A stretch of DNA of 16,025 nucleotides from an uncultured Clostridia bacterium (GTDB lineage: Bacteria; Bacillota_A; Clostridia; Christensenellales; CAG-138). The notes beneath the pieces were generated by a model. It made no database searches and was not told the DNA's origin. It was given only the letters and a program-made list of their open reading frames with translations. The position numbers and the translations under genes were made by a program. Positions 4,849 to 12,192 of the stretch are shown here, in pieces; the first letter of the stretch is position 1; each line of letters starts with the position of its first letter. The stretch is taken from assembly GCA_937877295.1 (NCBI GenBank), contig CALFIV010000336.1:1-16025 (forward strand), given 5' to 3'.

Positions 4849-5265
4849 ATGGAAACAGCCAACAACAAAGGCAAACAACCCCAACGCATTGCGGAAAGGC
4901 TCGTCCTTCTTCGTGAGTATTTGATTGCGAACGCAAGCAGAACGCGCGTGGTAAGCATCAAGGACATAAAGCAATACCTGAATGATAAAGAGGATAATTG
5001 CGGTATCAAGCCCATTTATCGTGCTTTGGCTATCCTGACAACCGACTTTAACATGGACCTTGAATACAGCGAAAAGCTCAAAGGCTGGATATTGAAAAAC
5101 CCGCCCTTTTCGCAACACGAATTACGCCTTATTGTGGATAGTATTCAGGCGTCAAAGTTTATCACCCAAGAGAAAGCAAAGCAGCTAACAGCCAAAGTCC
5201 GAAAGCAAGCTGGGGCAGAGGGGAAAGAAACGGAGCAGGAAACAAATTCGGAAGCGGACGCCTGA
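4849..5265 (+). CDS. WYL-type transcriptional regulator fragment (HTH part only)
   Basis: ATG 4849 follows AGGAG at 4833-4837; the open frame upstream of it lies in the promoter region and is not coding. The 138-residue product reads like the N-terminal half of WYL-domain regulators: a winged-helix region (RIAERLVLLREYL, VVSIKDIKQYL, IKPIYRALAIL), then the link NPPFSQHELRLIVDSIQ and KFITQEKAKQLTAKV. Full proteins continue into a WYL effector domain of some 150-200 residues that binds a ligand or nucleic acid. Here the frame ends in a Glu/Ala/Thr-rich tail right after that link, so the sensor is missing. Such regulators are common on conjugative elements and in defence islands. A shortened protein could still bind DNA. 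It converges on the PIG-L gene at the terminator 5366-5403. Confidence 0.65.
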   Translation: METANNKGKQPQRIAERLVLLREYLIANASRTRVVSIKDIKQYLNDKEDNCGIKPIYRALAILTTDFNMDLEYSEKLKGWILKNPPFSQHELRLIVDSIQASKFITQEKAKQLTAKVRKQAGAEGKETEQETNSEADA

Positions 5266-5314
5266 CGCAAGGCTGCAGGCGGAATACAAAACACGGGGCT
5301 TTTCGGGATTTATC

Positions 5315-5343
5315 ATTCTGAGACGGCGAAGCCGTCGAAGAAT
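5315..5343. repeat. Palindromic intergenic element (ATTCT...AGAAT)
   Basis: ATTCT and ACGGC pair with GCCGT and AGAAT around GAA, with a 3-base internal loop. The outer sequence CATTCTGAG...GAAGAATCTC resembles a dispersed palindromic repeat I know from many gut-bacterial genomes. It lies at the right border of the AT-rich island. Confidence 0.4.
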
Positions 5344-5365
5344 CTCCACGGATACGCAATCCATC

Positions 5366-5403
5366 AAAAAAGGGCTGTTCGGATTTTCTGAACAGCCCTT
5401 TTT
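5366..5403. terminator. Bidirectional terminator between convergent genes
   Basis: A6 followed by GGGCTGTTC (5372-5380) pairs with GAACAGCCC followed by T5, around a 9-base loop. Both strands therefore show a strong GC stem with a T-run. It serves the WYL-type gene on the plus strand and the PIG-L operon on the minus strand. Confidence 0.85.
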
Positions 5404-5411
5404 CGGCTTCG

Positions 5412-6935
5412 TTATATGAGCTGTCTGCGGCGCAGAAGCAGTACGACAATCAGCGCGGCGACGGCGACTCCGGCAACGATGAACAGAATCAGAAGAAGCG
5501 AATCGGACGTTTCCGGCGCTGCTTCACGCTGCGACGCGGGCGGTTCGCTTGCAATCACGGAATCGGCTGCGGACGGTTCGGATTCTTGGACGTCGGGCGT
5601 GGCTGTCGGCGGTTCGTCCGTGCCGGCAGCCGTCTCCTGTGTCGGCTGTTCCGTCAATTCCGCGGCGGGGTCTGCCGTCGGTTCGGCTGACGGTTCGGAC
5701 GTCGGGTCAGGCGTCGGCGTTTCCGAAGGGCCGGTATAGGTGGAGAGCAGCGCCGGATCGATGTTGTCAAAGACGTCTGTCCCGACTTCAACCGTACCGT
5801 AAGCCATGCCGAAGCGGTTCAACGCGTGCCGGTCGGTTTCCGACTGCACGAAATGCCGGCCGCCCTGCTGGGACTGATGCTTTTTGTATGCGTCCTGCGC
5901 GACTTCAAGCGCCGTGCGTCCGCCGCGGGAAGCCAGCGGCGTGCGGACGTCCAGCACAAACGGATTGTCCGGATAGAGGTGAATATAGCATTTTTTGACT
6001 TCCCATGCGCCGAATGCCTCATAGGACAGCACATCGTACGTCGGGTCGGCACAGAGCCGGACGGCGTCAAGCACGGCGGCGGACACGATCTTATGCTGCC
6101 AATGTCCGTATTCGCCGTTCACGTCATGGGAAAACACAACGAGCGGGCGGTACTCGCGGAGCATTCGCACCAGCGCAAGCGTCACCGTCTCGGGCAGAAA
6201 CCGGTGGGTATAATTTTCCTTGGTGACTTCGCGAATGTCCTGAAAGCCGAGGAACATCGGCCGATAGGTCGTTCCCATCTCCCAGGCGCCGAGCATGGCT
6301 TCGTTGACGCGTCTGCGGGAAGGATTTGTAACGTACACAACCGTTCCGACATAGCCCTGCTCCGAACCGTAGGTGGGGATGATCCCGCCCATGAACAGCA
6401 CGTCGTCGTCCGGGTGCGTCGCAATGATCATGTAGTCCATGCCCTTCGGCGTATCCTGCCAGTCCAGAAACGGTGAAGGCAGCGTGCCTTCGGAGAACAG
6501 CGCAAGCCGCGCGAGGTCCATGCCCGCGGAATCGGCCATAATCGTTACGCATACCGCGCCGTCGGCAAGGTGAATGATCCCGTCGAACAGCGGCTCTGCA
6601 TATTCGTCCGCGAGCAGCGTGCCGTCCTTTGCGGTCTGTCTCAGACGGACGCGCTCGGGAAGCTTGCCCCATTGAATGCACAGGGTAGCCGGCGTGACGG
6701 GCGAGTTGCTCCATGTCAGCCGGATCGTCTCAAACGGCGCATAGGAGATCGTTTCCTCCAGATCGCGGTCGAGCAGCTTATCGCGGGCGAGGGAATGGCC
6801 GCTTTGCTCGATCCGGATGTGACGGGAAAGGTCCTGCACCTCTTTTTCGCTGTCCGCGGCTGCGTCCGCAATGCACGGCGTGGTCAGCAGCAGAATCAGA
6901 ACCAAAAGCAAGAGAGTTTGAAGGGTTCGTTTCAT
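5412..6935 (-). CDS. PIG-L family deacetylase, secreted and membrane-anchored
   Basis: The 507-residue protein is a zinc-dependent deacetylase of the LmbE/PIG-L family, which removes acetyl groups from N-acetylglucosamine-type sugars. A signal peptide (residues 1-23) is followed by an N-terminal beta-rich region (about 30-150) and the catalytic domain (about 165-390) with HPDDD at 174-178 and HDVNGEYGHWQH at 270-281. A Pro/Thr/Glu-rich linker (about 400-475) then leads to one membrane helix (479-501) with a basic tail, so the enzyme would sit outside the cell tethered to the membrane. The ATG follows an AAGGAT site. It is the second gene of an operon with the phosphodiester glycosidase 22 bases upstream, and the intact paralogue of the amber-broken frame at 371-1666, in opposite orientation. 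The natural substrate is unknown; an envelope polysaccharide is likely. Confidence 0.9.
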   Translation of the reverse strand: MKRTLQTLLLLVLILLLTTPCIADAAADSEKEVQDLSRHIRIEQSGHSLARDKLLDRDLEETISYAPFETIRLTWSNSPVTPATLCIQWGKLPERVRLRQTAKDGTLLADEYAEPLFDGIIHLADGAVCVTIMADSAGMDLARLALFSEGTLPSPFLDWQDTPKGMDYMIIATHPDDDVLFMGGIIPTYGSEQGYVGTVVYVTNPSRRRVNEAMLGAWEMGTTYRPMFLGFQDIREVTKENYTHRFLPETVTLALVRMLREYRPLVVFSHDVNGEYGHWQHKIVSAAVLDAVRLCADPTYDVLSYEAFGAWEVKKCYIHLYPDNPFVLDVRTPLASRGGRTALEVAQDAYKKHQSQQGGRHFVQSETDRHALNRFGMAYGTVEVGTDVFDNIDPALLSTYTGPSETPTPDPTSEPSAEPTADPAAELTEQPTQETAAGTDEPPTATPDVQESEPSAADSVIASEPPASQREAAPETSDSLLLILFIVAGVAVAALIVVLLLRRRQLI

Positions 6936-6957
6936 ATTGGATATCCTTTGAACGCTG

Positions 6958-8037
6958 TTAGGGATTCGGCGACGCGGCGGCGTCCTCCGAAGGCGCTTCC
7001 GACGCTTCGGCGTCGGGCGGCTCGATCAGGTACAGAATGTCCACCTGCGAGCGGTTGCCGCTCGGGACGTTGTAGATTTCACCGTTCCAGTACATCTGCG
7101 AGGTATCGCCGCCGTCGAAGTTGTACGCCTGTTTGCAGCCGAGGTCGTACATCAGCTGTGCAAGCTCCGTGAAGGTCAGGCCCTTGGACTGCTTTGTGCG
7201 GCCGTCCACCACGACGAAGCAATAGTGTCCCGGCTCGTAATACCCGAGCACGGTGCGCGGATTTGCGCGGTAATTGCGGATGTTGACGAGATCGGTGCGC
7301 GGAAGCCCGGTATCCTTTTCGATCAGGTACGGACCGAACTGCCATGCCTGCCAGACCTGTTCGTAGTCGAGCGAATTGAGATCCAGCTCCTTCGGCTTGA
7401 AGACGTCGATTGTCCCGTCCCGGTAGAGAATGCAGATCTCCCGGTCGTTGACCTTGGTGTTCTGGTAGACGACGCCGTTGCGGATGATCAGCGTGTTTTT
7501 CTTGCCCGCATAATAATCGCCGTTGACCGCAAGGATCGCGTTCTCACGCCCCGCAAGCTTTGTCATCTTGATATGGCCGGTGTCCGGGAATCCGTATGCG
7601 GCTGCTGTCTGCAGCGAGTTGATATCCTGCAGATAGATGTCCGCAATATAATAGTACTGCGTCTTTTCGGCATACGGATGCTGCGTATACTGCGTGATGG
7701 TGACGGAAAGCTTGTCGCTGATGTATTCCGTATCGGTGTGGATCGGCTCATCCTCATAGGAGAACACCGGATACTTTCCGCCGATCAAGCCCGCAGGCGT
7801 CGGCGTGAGGGAAGGCGTGGGCGTCGGAGACGGCGTGGGAGTCGGCGTCGGCGAGGGTGTCGGAGCAGCCGTTGCGACGGGCGTGCTTGTCACAAGAACC
7901 ATATCTTCCGAAATCGCCTCAACGACAGCTGAAGCCGCAGGGCGTTCGGGGTCGGCCGGACTCTGCACAACGGCGTCTCCGCACGCGAAAAACGGCAGCG
8001 CGGCAATCAACAGCAGAATGAACAAAACGCGTTTCAC
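6958..8037 (-). CDS. Phosphodiester glycosidase (NAGPA family) lipoprotein
   Basis: The 359-residue protein belongs to the family of the mammalian uncovering enzyme, whose bacterial members hydrolyse GlcNAc-phosphodiester-type linkages or related glycosides at the cell surface. Start is GTG 8037 behind AAGGAG. A signal sequence ends in FFAC (Cys19), an imperfect lipobox. A (TP)n/(SP)n-rich linker spans about 54-82. The catalytic domain shows AVNGDYY (170-176), NPRTVLGYY (259-267), VVVDGR (275-280) and the signature NFDGGDTSQM (306-315). A second Pro/Ala/Ser-rich tail ends the protein. It is the first gene of a two-gene operon with the PIG-L deacetylase; together they suggest trimming of a phosphodiester-linked, GlcNAc-containing envelope glycan. 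The promoter is at 8116-8144. The exact substrate cannot be read from sequence. Confidence 0.85.
   Translation of the reverse strand: MKRVLFILLLIAALPFFACGDAVVQSPADPERPAASAVVEAISEDMVLVTSTPVATAAPTPSPTPTPTPSPTPTPSLTPTPAGLIGGKYPVFSYEDEPIHTDTEYISDKLSVTITQYTQHPYAEKTQYYYIADIYLQDINSLQTAAAYGFPDTGHIKMTKLAGRENAILAVNGDYYAGKKNTLIIRNGVVYQNTKVNDREICILYRDGTIDVFKPKELDLNSLDYEQVWQAWQFGPYLIEKDTGLPRTDLVNIRNYRANPRTVLGYYEPGHYCFVVVDGRTKQSKGLTFTELAQLMYDLGCKQAYNFDGGDTSQMYWNGEIYNVPSGNRSQVDILYLIEPPDAEASEAPSEDAAASPNP
7800..7862 (-). repeat. Low-complexity repeat coding for the Thr-Pro linker
   Basis: Short GGCGTC/GGCGTG-type units, written as CCGACGCC/CACGCC on the coding strand, repeat through this stretch and encode the alternating Thr-Pro/Ser-Pro linker of the glycosidase. 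Such repeats can change length by slippage and so alter linker length without harming the enzyme. Confidence 0.6.
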
Positions 8038-8115
8038 GGGGCGTCTCCTTGTACATCGATGAAAGGGAAGCGTCCGCGGTTCGACAAAAATCGCACGCGA
8101 CGCCTAACCTAATAT

Positions 8116-8144
8116 AGTATAGCACGATGCGTCGTTTGTGACAA
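8116..8144 (-). promoter_or_regulatory. Promoter of the glycosidase / PIG-L operon
   Basis: On the minus strand TTGTCA (8144-8139) and TATACT (8121-8116) are separated by exactly 17 bases. Transcription would start near 8109, leaving a leader of about 70 bases. It stands back to back with the plus-strand promoter at 8162-8190. Confidence 0.7.
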
Positions 8145-8161
8145 GACGGCAAACGTTGACC

Positions 8162-8190
8162 TTTGCAAACGGGAGGATCTGTGATATAAT
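8162..8190 (+). promoter_or_regulatory. Promoter of the small zinc-ribbon lipoprotein gene
   Basis: TTTGCA (8162-8167), a 17-base spacer and TATAAT (8185-8190) preceded by TGA form an extended -10 promoter. TTGACC at 8156-8161 is too far away (23 bases) to be the -35 box. Confidence 0.65.
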
Positions 8191-8218
8191 ACACCCAGCA
8201 ACATGGGGGAGGACGAAC

Positions 8219-8410
8219 ATGAAACGAAGAATCGTTTGGATCGCGTTGGCGGCAATGGCTGTGCTGTTGCTGTTTGGATGCGGCGAAACCAAGGCGCTGC
8301 ATTGCGACAGATGCGGCAAGGAAATCAAAGTAGCTGTCGATTCCAACATGACGGAGGACTGGATCATTCTGTGTGAAGATTGCCAAAAAGTACTCTATCC
8401 GGATGACTGA
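8219..8410 (+). CDS. Small lipoprotein with a zinc-ribbon-like Cys pair motif
   Basis: The 63-residue protein starts at ATG 8219 behind GGGGGAGG; the open frame upstream overlaps the promoter and is not coding. A signal sequence ends in LFGC (Cys21), giving a lipid-anchored mature protein of about 43 residues. That part holds two Cys pairs, CDRC (29/32) and CEDC (52/55), spaced like a zinc ribbon or a redox-active dithiol site. It has its own extended -10 promoter and ends at the terminator 8425-8469, so it is a single-gene unit divergent from the glycosidase operon. An exported zinc ribbon is unusual; metal binding or a structural role at the membrane surface is possible. No family is recognised. 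Confidence 0.8.
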   Translation: MKRRIVWIALAAMAVLLLFGCGETKALHCDRCGKEIKVAVDSNMTEDWIILCEDCQKVLYPDD

Positions 8411-8424
8411 ACGAAAAATCACGG

Positions 8425-8469
8425 AAAAAGCCGTTTGCGAAACTCGAAAGAGAATCCAAACGGCTTTTT
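8425..8469. terminator. Bidirectional terminator between convergent genes
   Basis: AAAAAGCCGTTTG (8425-8437) pairs perfectly with CAAACGGCTTTTT (8457-8469) around a 19-base loop. T-runs follow the stem on both strands. It ends the zinc-ribbon lipoprotein gene and the minus-strand fatty-acid kinase operon. Confidence 0.85.
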
Positions 8470-8487
8470 GATGCCCGTATTTTATCG

Positions 8488-8529
8488 CAGGGAACGGTCA
8501 GAATCGCAGTTTTCTGCCGTTCCCGTGCT
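8488..8529 (+). terminator. Second hairpin in the convergent intergenic region
   Basis: GGGAACGG pairs with CCGTTCCC and, after one bulged base, CAGA with TCTG. On the plus strand a TTTTT run follows three bases after the stem. It may act as a back-up terminator. On the minus strand no T-run follows, so for the GNAT-like gene the hairpin at 8425-8469 is the better stop. Confidence 0.4.
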
Positions 8530-8531
8530 TT

Positions 8532-9656
8532 TTAATTCAGTTCCTTGAGATAGGAACGGCGGCGCTTGTGCTGCACCGCGTGGAAGCGCTTCCAGACGTT
8601 GCGGATCTGGAGGTTGTCCTCAAGGTTCAGATTCGTCTCCGCGTATTCGACGCCGTCCTCCAGGAGCATATCCGCAAGCGCGGCGGCGATGATCGCGATG
8701 ATGCCGGTGTTCTGGTATTCGGGCGCTACGGCGATCAGTCCGAGGTCGATGATCTTCGGGTTTTTGATCGCCTTCAACAGCCGGACGAGCGCCGCGGGCG
8801 TCAGATGTCCCTGACTCTTCTGTACCGCCTTCGCAATCGACGGGAAGCAGATGCCGAAGCACACGACCTTGCCGTTCTCATCCAAGAGGCACACCACATG
8901 CTTGAGGTCGATGATCAGACGGAAGTTGTCGATCATCATTTTTTTCATGCCCTCGGTGAAGGGGACGGTGCCGTAGATGTCCTCGTAGGCGACGTCCAGC
9001 AGATCGAACAGACCGTCCTTGTATTTTTCGAGGTATTCGTTCGTGTTCTTCGCCTCGCCGACGTGCAGGTTGAACTTTTTCAGAAGCTGATCGGAGAGCT
9101 TATGCAGCTTTTCGGCAGTCTCCTTTTCGGGCGCGTAGAGCTTCGATTCCACCCAGTCGACCTCTTTTTGATAGCCGCAGCCCTCGATCAGCGCGCCGTA
9201 GTAGTCCGCGTTGTACTGCTCTTCAAAGGTCGAAAGCTGATCGAAGCCTACCACGAGCAGCCCCTCGCGTTCGAGATCGGAGAAGCCCAGCGGCCCGCAG
9301 ATCGCGTTCATGCCGCGATCGCGCGCAAACTGCTCGACGGCGTCAAACAGCGCATGCGCGACCTCCGGATCGTCGATCGCGTCAAAGCGGTCGAAGCGTA
9401 CGCGCTTTTCACCGTGCTTTTCATTGGATGCGCGCTGCAAAATTGCCGAAATGCGCCCCACGGTCTGCCCGTCGCGCTCCGCCAGCCAGTAGCCGGTTTC
9501 ACAGGTGTCGTGATAGACAAAGTCGGAACGGAAGATCTTCTTTTCGTCGCCGTACAGCGGCGGAACAAAGTTCGGATTGTCGCGATAAAGCTTGAGCGGA
9601 AATTCCAGAAACTGCTTTTGCTGCTTCTTGGTTTTAACCTCGATAACGCTGACCAT
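8532..9656 (-). CDS. GNAT-like acyltransferase family protein (YghO-type)
   Basis: The 374-residue protein has two GNAT-like halves. The N-terminal half opens with FLEFPLKLYRDNPNFVPPL and carries GYWLAERDGQTVGRISA and GPLGFSDLEREGLLV, typical of large uncharacterised bacterial N-acetyltransferase-like proteins. The C-terminal half has VAPEYQNTG (310-318), which fits the acetyl-CoA loop, and ends in ETNLNLEDN and a basic WKRFHAVQHKRRRSY. ATG 9656 lies behind GGAGG. It is the last gene of the regulator-FakA-DegV operon, 15 bases after DegV, so a link to fatty-acid or acyl-group use is plausible. The acceptor is unknown. The fold call is good; the reaction is not established. Confidence 0.75.
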   Translation of the reverse strand: MVSVIEVKTKKQQKQFLEFPLKLYRDNPNFVPPLYGDEKKIFRSDFVYHDTCETGYWLAERDGQTVGRISAILQRASNEKHGEKRVRFDRFDAIDDPEVAHALFDAVEQFARDRGMNAICGPLGFSDLEREGLLVVGFDQLSTFEEQYNADYYGALIEGCGYQKEVDWVESKLYAPEKETAEKLHKLSDQLLKKFNLHVGEAKNTNEYLEKYKDGLFDLLDVAYEDIYGTVPFTEGMKKMMIDNFRLIIDLKHVVCLLDENGKVVCFGICFPSIAKAVQKSQGHLTPAALVRLLKAIKNPKIIDLGLIAVAPEYQNTGIIAIIAAALADMLLEDGVEYAETNLNLEDNLQIRNVWKRFHAVQHKRRRSYLKELN

Positions 9657-9671
9657 ACGTCCTCCAAAGAC

Positions 9672-10544
9672 TTAGCAGCGCCGCGTTGCGTGGAAGCAGA
9701 CACCGACGCCGTTCGGACCGCAATGACTGCCCGCGGTGGGGTTGGTGACCACGGTCTCGATTTCGAGATCGCTGCCGAAGCGCTCATGCAGCATATCGAC
9801 CATCTCCGCAGCCAGCTCCGGCGCGTCGGTGTGGCCGACGATGAAGCGGTGATGCTTGATATCGTCGCCGAGCTCGGCAACCGTGTTGACAAGACGGTTC
9901 ATTGCGTTCGCGCGGCCGCGCTCCTTGCCGATACTCACCATCTTGCCCTCGTCGTTCATGCAGATGATGGGGCGGATGCCCAAAAGCGTTCCCATCGTAG
10001 CGGAAATGCCGCTGACGCGTCCGCTGCGCTTGAAGAACTTGAGATCGTCCGCAAAGAAGTACTGCGCGTAGTGATCGACCTCAGTCTTTGCCCATTCGAC
10101 CAGCTCCTCGGCGGTCTTGCCCTGCCTGTACAGGTCGCCGATCGTGCGCACGAGGTTGTAGCTGACGATCGTGATGCCCTTGGTGTCAATCGCATAGAAT
10201 TTGCGTTCCGGAAACTCCTGCAGAAGCTGGGCGACCGCTTCGTCCATGGCGCGGAACGTGACCGTCATCGCCGCGGAAAAATGCACGTAGAGGATATCGT
10301 TGCCCTGCTCGAATTCGGGGCGGAAATAGTTCAGATACCGCTCTGCAGAGATGCCGCCGGTGGTGGGCAGCACGCCGTCGCGCAAACTCTGATAGAACGC
10401 GTGTGAGTCAAAGACGTCGTAGTCCTCATACGGCCAGACCGTCTTTGCGTCTATGGAATAGGGCATGGAGATCAGATGATAGCCGTATTCCTTGGCCACC
10501 TCCGGGGTGATGTCGGTGTCGGTGTCGGTAAACAATGTCAGCAT
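9672..10544 (-). CDS. DegV family fatty-acid-binding protein (FakB-like)
   Basis: The 290-residue protein binds a fatty acid and presents it to the kinase FakA; the acyl phosphate formed then enters phospholipid synthesis. The DegV pattern is visible: an N-terminal FTDTDTDIT strand-loop (5-13, usually TDS-type), PTTGGIS (60-66) where many members have TSQPS, VHFSAAMTVTF (87-97), LKFFKRSGRVSG (168-179), and the C-terminal GSHCGPNGVG (272-281), which replaces the usual THxGPGAxG. The altered first loop and the Asn for Gly in GPNG suggest a divergent subgroup with its own lipid preference. ATG 10544 starts 4 bases after the FakA stop, and its ribosome site lies inside the last FakA codons, so the two proteins are probably made in step. 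Confidence 0.9.
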   Translation of the reverse strand: MLTLFTDTDTDITPEVAKEYGYHLISMPYSIDAKTVWPYEDYDVFDSHAFYQSLRDGVLPTTGGISAERYLNYFRPEFEQGNDILYVHFSAAMTVTFRAMDEAVAQLLQEFPERKFYAIDTKGITIVSYNLVRTIGDLYRQGKTAEELVEWAKTEVDHYAQYFFADDLKFFKRSGRVSGISATMGTLLGIRPIICMNDEGKMVSIGKERGRANAMNRLVNTVAELGDDIKHHRFIVGHTDAPELAAEMVDMLHERFGSDLEIETVVTNPTAGSHCGPNGVGVCFHATRRC

Positions 10545-10548
10545 GGTT

Positions 10549-12192
10549 TTACTCTCCTACTAAAATATAATGGTGTACAGGCTGTCCGCCGTCGATGCGG
10601 ATGACCTCGGTTTTGGGATACCGTTTGGAAAGCGCCGCTTCGAGACGCTCCGTCTCCTCGGGTATGGCGTCGCACCCGGCGAGCAACAGCAGTACGCCGC
10701 ATTCGCCCGCGTGCATTTCTTCGGAAAGCTGCAATGCCGTATCGTTGGCGTCACAGTCGTTGATGTAGATCGTATTGCCGATGAAGCCGATGAAATCGCC
10801 TTCACGCACATGCACGCCGTTCTTTTCGGCGCTGCGGCTTGCGCGGGAGACAAAACCGGTGACGACGCTTTGGATAACGTCCTCGAGATCGTTGACGAGG
10901 TCGTCCGGCTCGGCGTCGGCGTCCATCATCGAAAGCGCGGCATAGCCCTCGCCGACCGTGCGCGAATGCAGCACGCGTACGTCCGAGGACGGATACAGAT
11001 CGCGCGCCTGCTCGGCGGTCATCAGCACATTGCTGTTGTTCGGGAAGACGTAGACGGTTTCGGCGTTGATGCGCTCAAACGCGTCCACAAACTGCGCTGC
11101 GCTCGGATTCATGCTCTGCCCGCCGTCGATGACTTCATCCGCGCCGAGCGAACGGAACAGCTCGCGGAGTCCTTCACCGGATGCGACGGCCACGATGCCG
11201 GCCTTTTTGCGCGATTTGGGAATCTTGGCCGCCACGGTCGAAAGCTCGGTTTCGTTGTGCTGCAGCGACATATTTTCCACCTTGAGCGTCAAAAACTCGC
11301 CGTAGCGCTGGCAGCGGTTCAAAATATCGCCGGGACGCATCGTGTGTACATGCACCTTCAGAATCGAGCCCTCGCGGAACGCCACAACGGAATTGCCGAC
11401 GGTGTTGAGATAGCGGATGAAGTCGTCGAGGTCGAAGGCCTCCGGATCGCCCTTGATCCGTTGTAAGCGCAGCAGAAACTCGGTGCAGTAGCCAAATGTG
11501 AGCTCGCTGTTTTCGTCGAACAGCGAGAGGTCCGCTTTCTTGGCCTGTTCATGCGTCTCTGCGCGTTCCACGGTCTCGCCGGACAGGACGCGCCGCATGC
11601 CTTCGAAGAGATACAGAAGCCCTGCGCCGCCGGAATCCACCACGCCTGCCTCACGCAGCACCGGCAACAGATCCGGAGTGCGCAGCAGCGCGCGCTGCAT
11701 TTCGTCTACGAGATCGCCGAAATAGCTTTCCAGCGACGCTCCGTCGCCGATGCGCGCGTTGGCGTAACGGACACTGTCGGCAAAGACGGTGAGGATCGTG
11801 CCCTCCACAGGCTCGGGCACAGCACGATAGGCTTCCTCGACCGCGTAGGTCATCGCCCGCGCTACGTCGCCGAGATCCGCCTCGGTCACGCCCGCAAAGC
11901 CGCGTTTCAGACCGGAAAAAATGCGCGACAGAATGACGCCCGAATTGCCACGCGCGCCGAGCAGCATGCCGTGCGCGCCGCGGTCCGCCACGTCCGAAAG
12001 CGCGGCGTCCGTTTCGCTGTCCGTCGCGTCTGCGCCGGAATATGCCGTGGCAAGCATGTTGTCGCCGGTATCGCCGTCGGGAATCGGGAAAACGTTGAGA
12101 TCGTTGACTTCCTTGCGGTAGCAGCTCAGATGATCCGCACCGCTCGTCAGCATGCGCGCATAGAGCGCGCCGTTCAAATGCATCGTATTCAT
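10549..12192 (-). CDS. fakA: Fatty-acid kinase, DhaL/YloV type (FakA-like)
   Basis: The 547-residue protein matches the FakA/YloV family, which phosphorylates DegV-bound fatty acids with ATP in the cytoplasm. The N-terminal DhaL-like kinase domain shows NVFPIPDGDTGDNM (33-46), whose aspartates bind magnesium-ATP, and GARGNSGVILS (79-89). VVDSGGAGLLYLFEG follows near residue 195. The C-terminal part contains FPNNSNVLMTAEQA and VLHSRTVGEGYAAL, typical of the family. Start is set at ATG 12192: the stop of the upstream regulator overlaps it as ATGA and GGAG lies 9 bases ahead. The open frame up to 12261 only shadows the regulator gene; Met12183 is a second candidate. Together with DegV directly downstream it makes a complete kinase/binding-protein pair. 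Confidence 0.9.
   Translation of the reverse strand: MNTMHLNGALYARMLTSGADHLSCYRKEVNDLNVFPIPDGDTGDNMLATAYSGADATDSETDAALSDVADRGAHGMLLGARGNSGVILSRIFSGLKRGFAGVTEADLGDVARAMTYAVEEAYRAVPEPVEGTILTVFADSVRYANARIGDGASLESYFGDLVDEMQRALLRTPDLLPVLREAGVVDSGGAGLLYLFEGMRRVLSGETVERAETHEQAKKADLSLFDENSELTFGYCTEFLLRLQRIKGDPEAFDLDDFIRYLNTVGNSVVAFREGSILKVHVHTMRPGDILNRCQRYGEFLTLKVENMSLQHNETELSTVAAKIPKSRKKAGIVAVASGEGLRELFRSLGADEVIDGGQSMNPSAAQFVDAFERINAETVYVFPNNSNVLMTAEQARDLYPSSDVRVLHSRTVGEGYAALSMMDADAEPDDLVNDLEDVIQSVVTGFVSRASRSAEKNGVHVREGDFIGFIGNTIYINDCDANDTALQLSEEMHAGECGVLLLLAGCDAIPEETERLEAALSKRYPKTEVIRIDGGQPVHHYILVGE

Noticed and set aside
8568..10406. Long plus-strand open frame of 612 codons
   Set aside because: It lies antisense to the GNAT-like and DegV genes, has no ribosome site or promoter, and its product is His/Val/Arg/Asp-rich as expected from reading GC-rich genes backwards. 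The minus-strand proteins carry clear family motifs.
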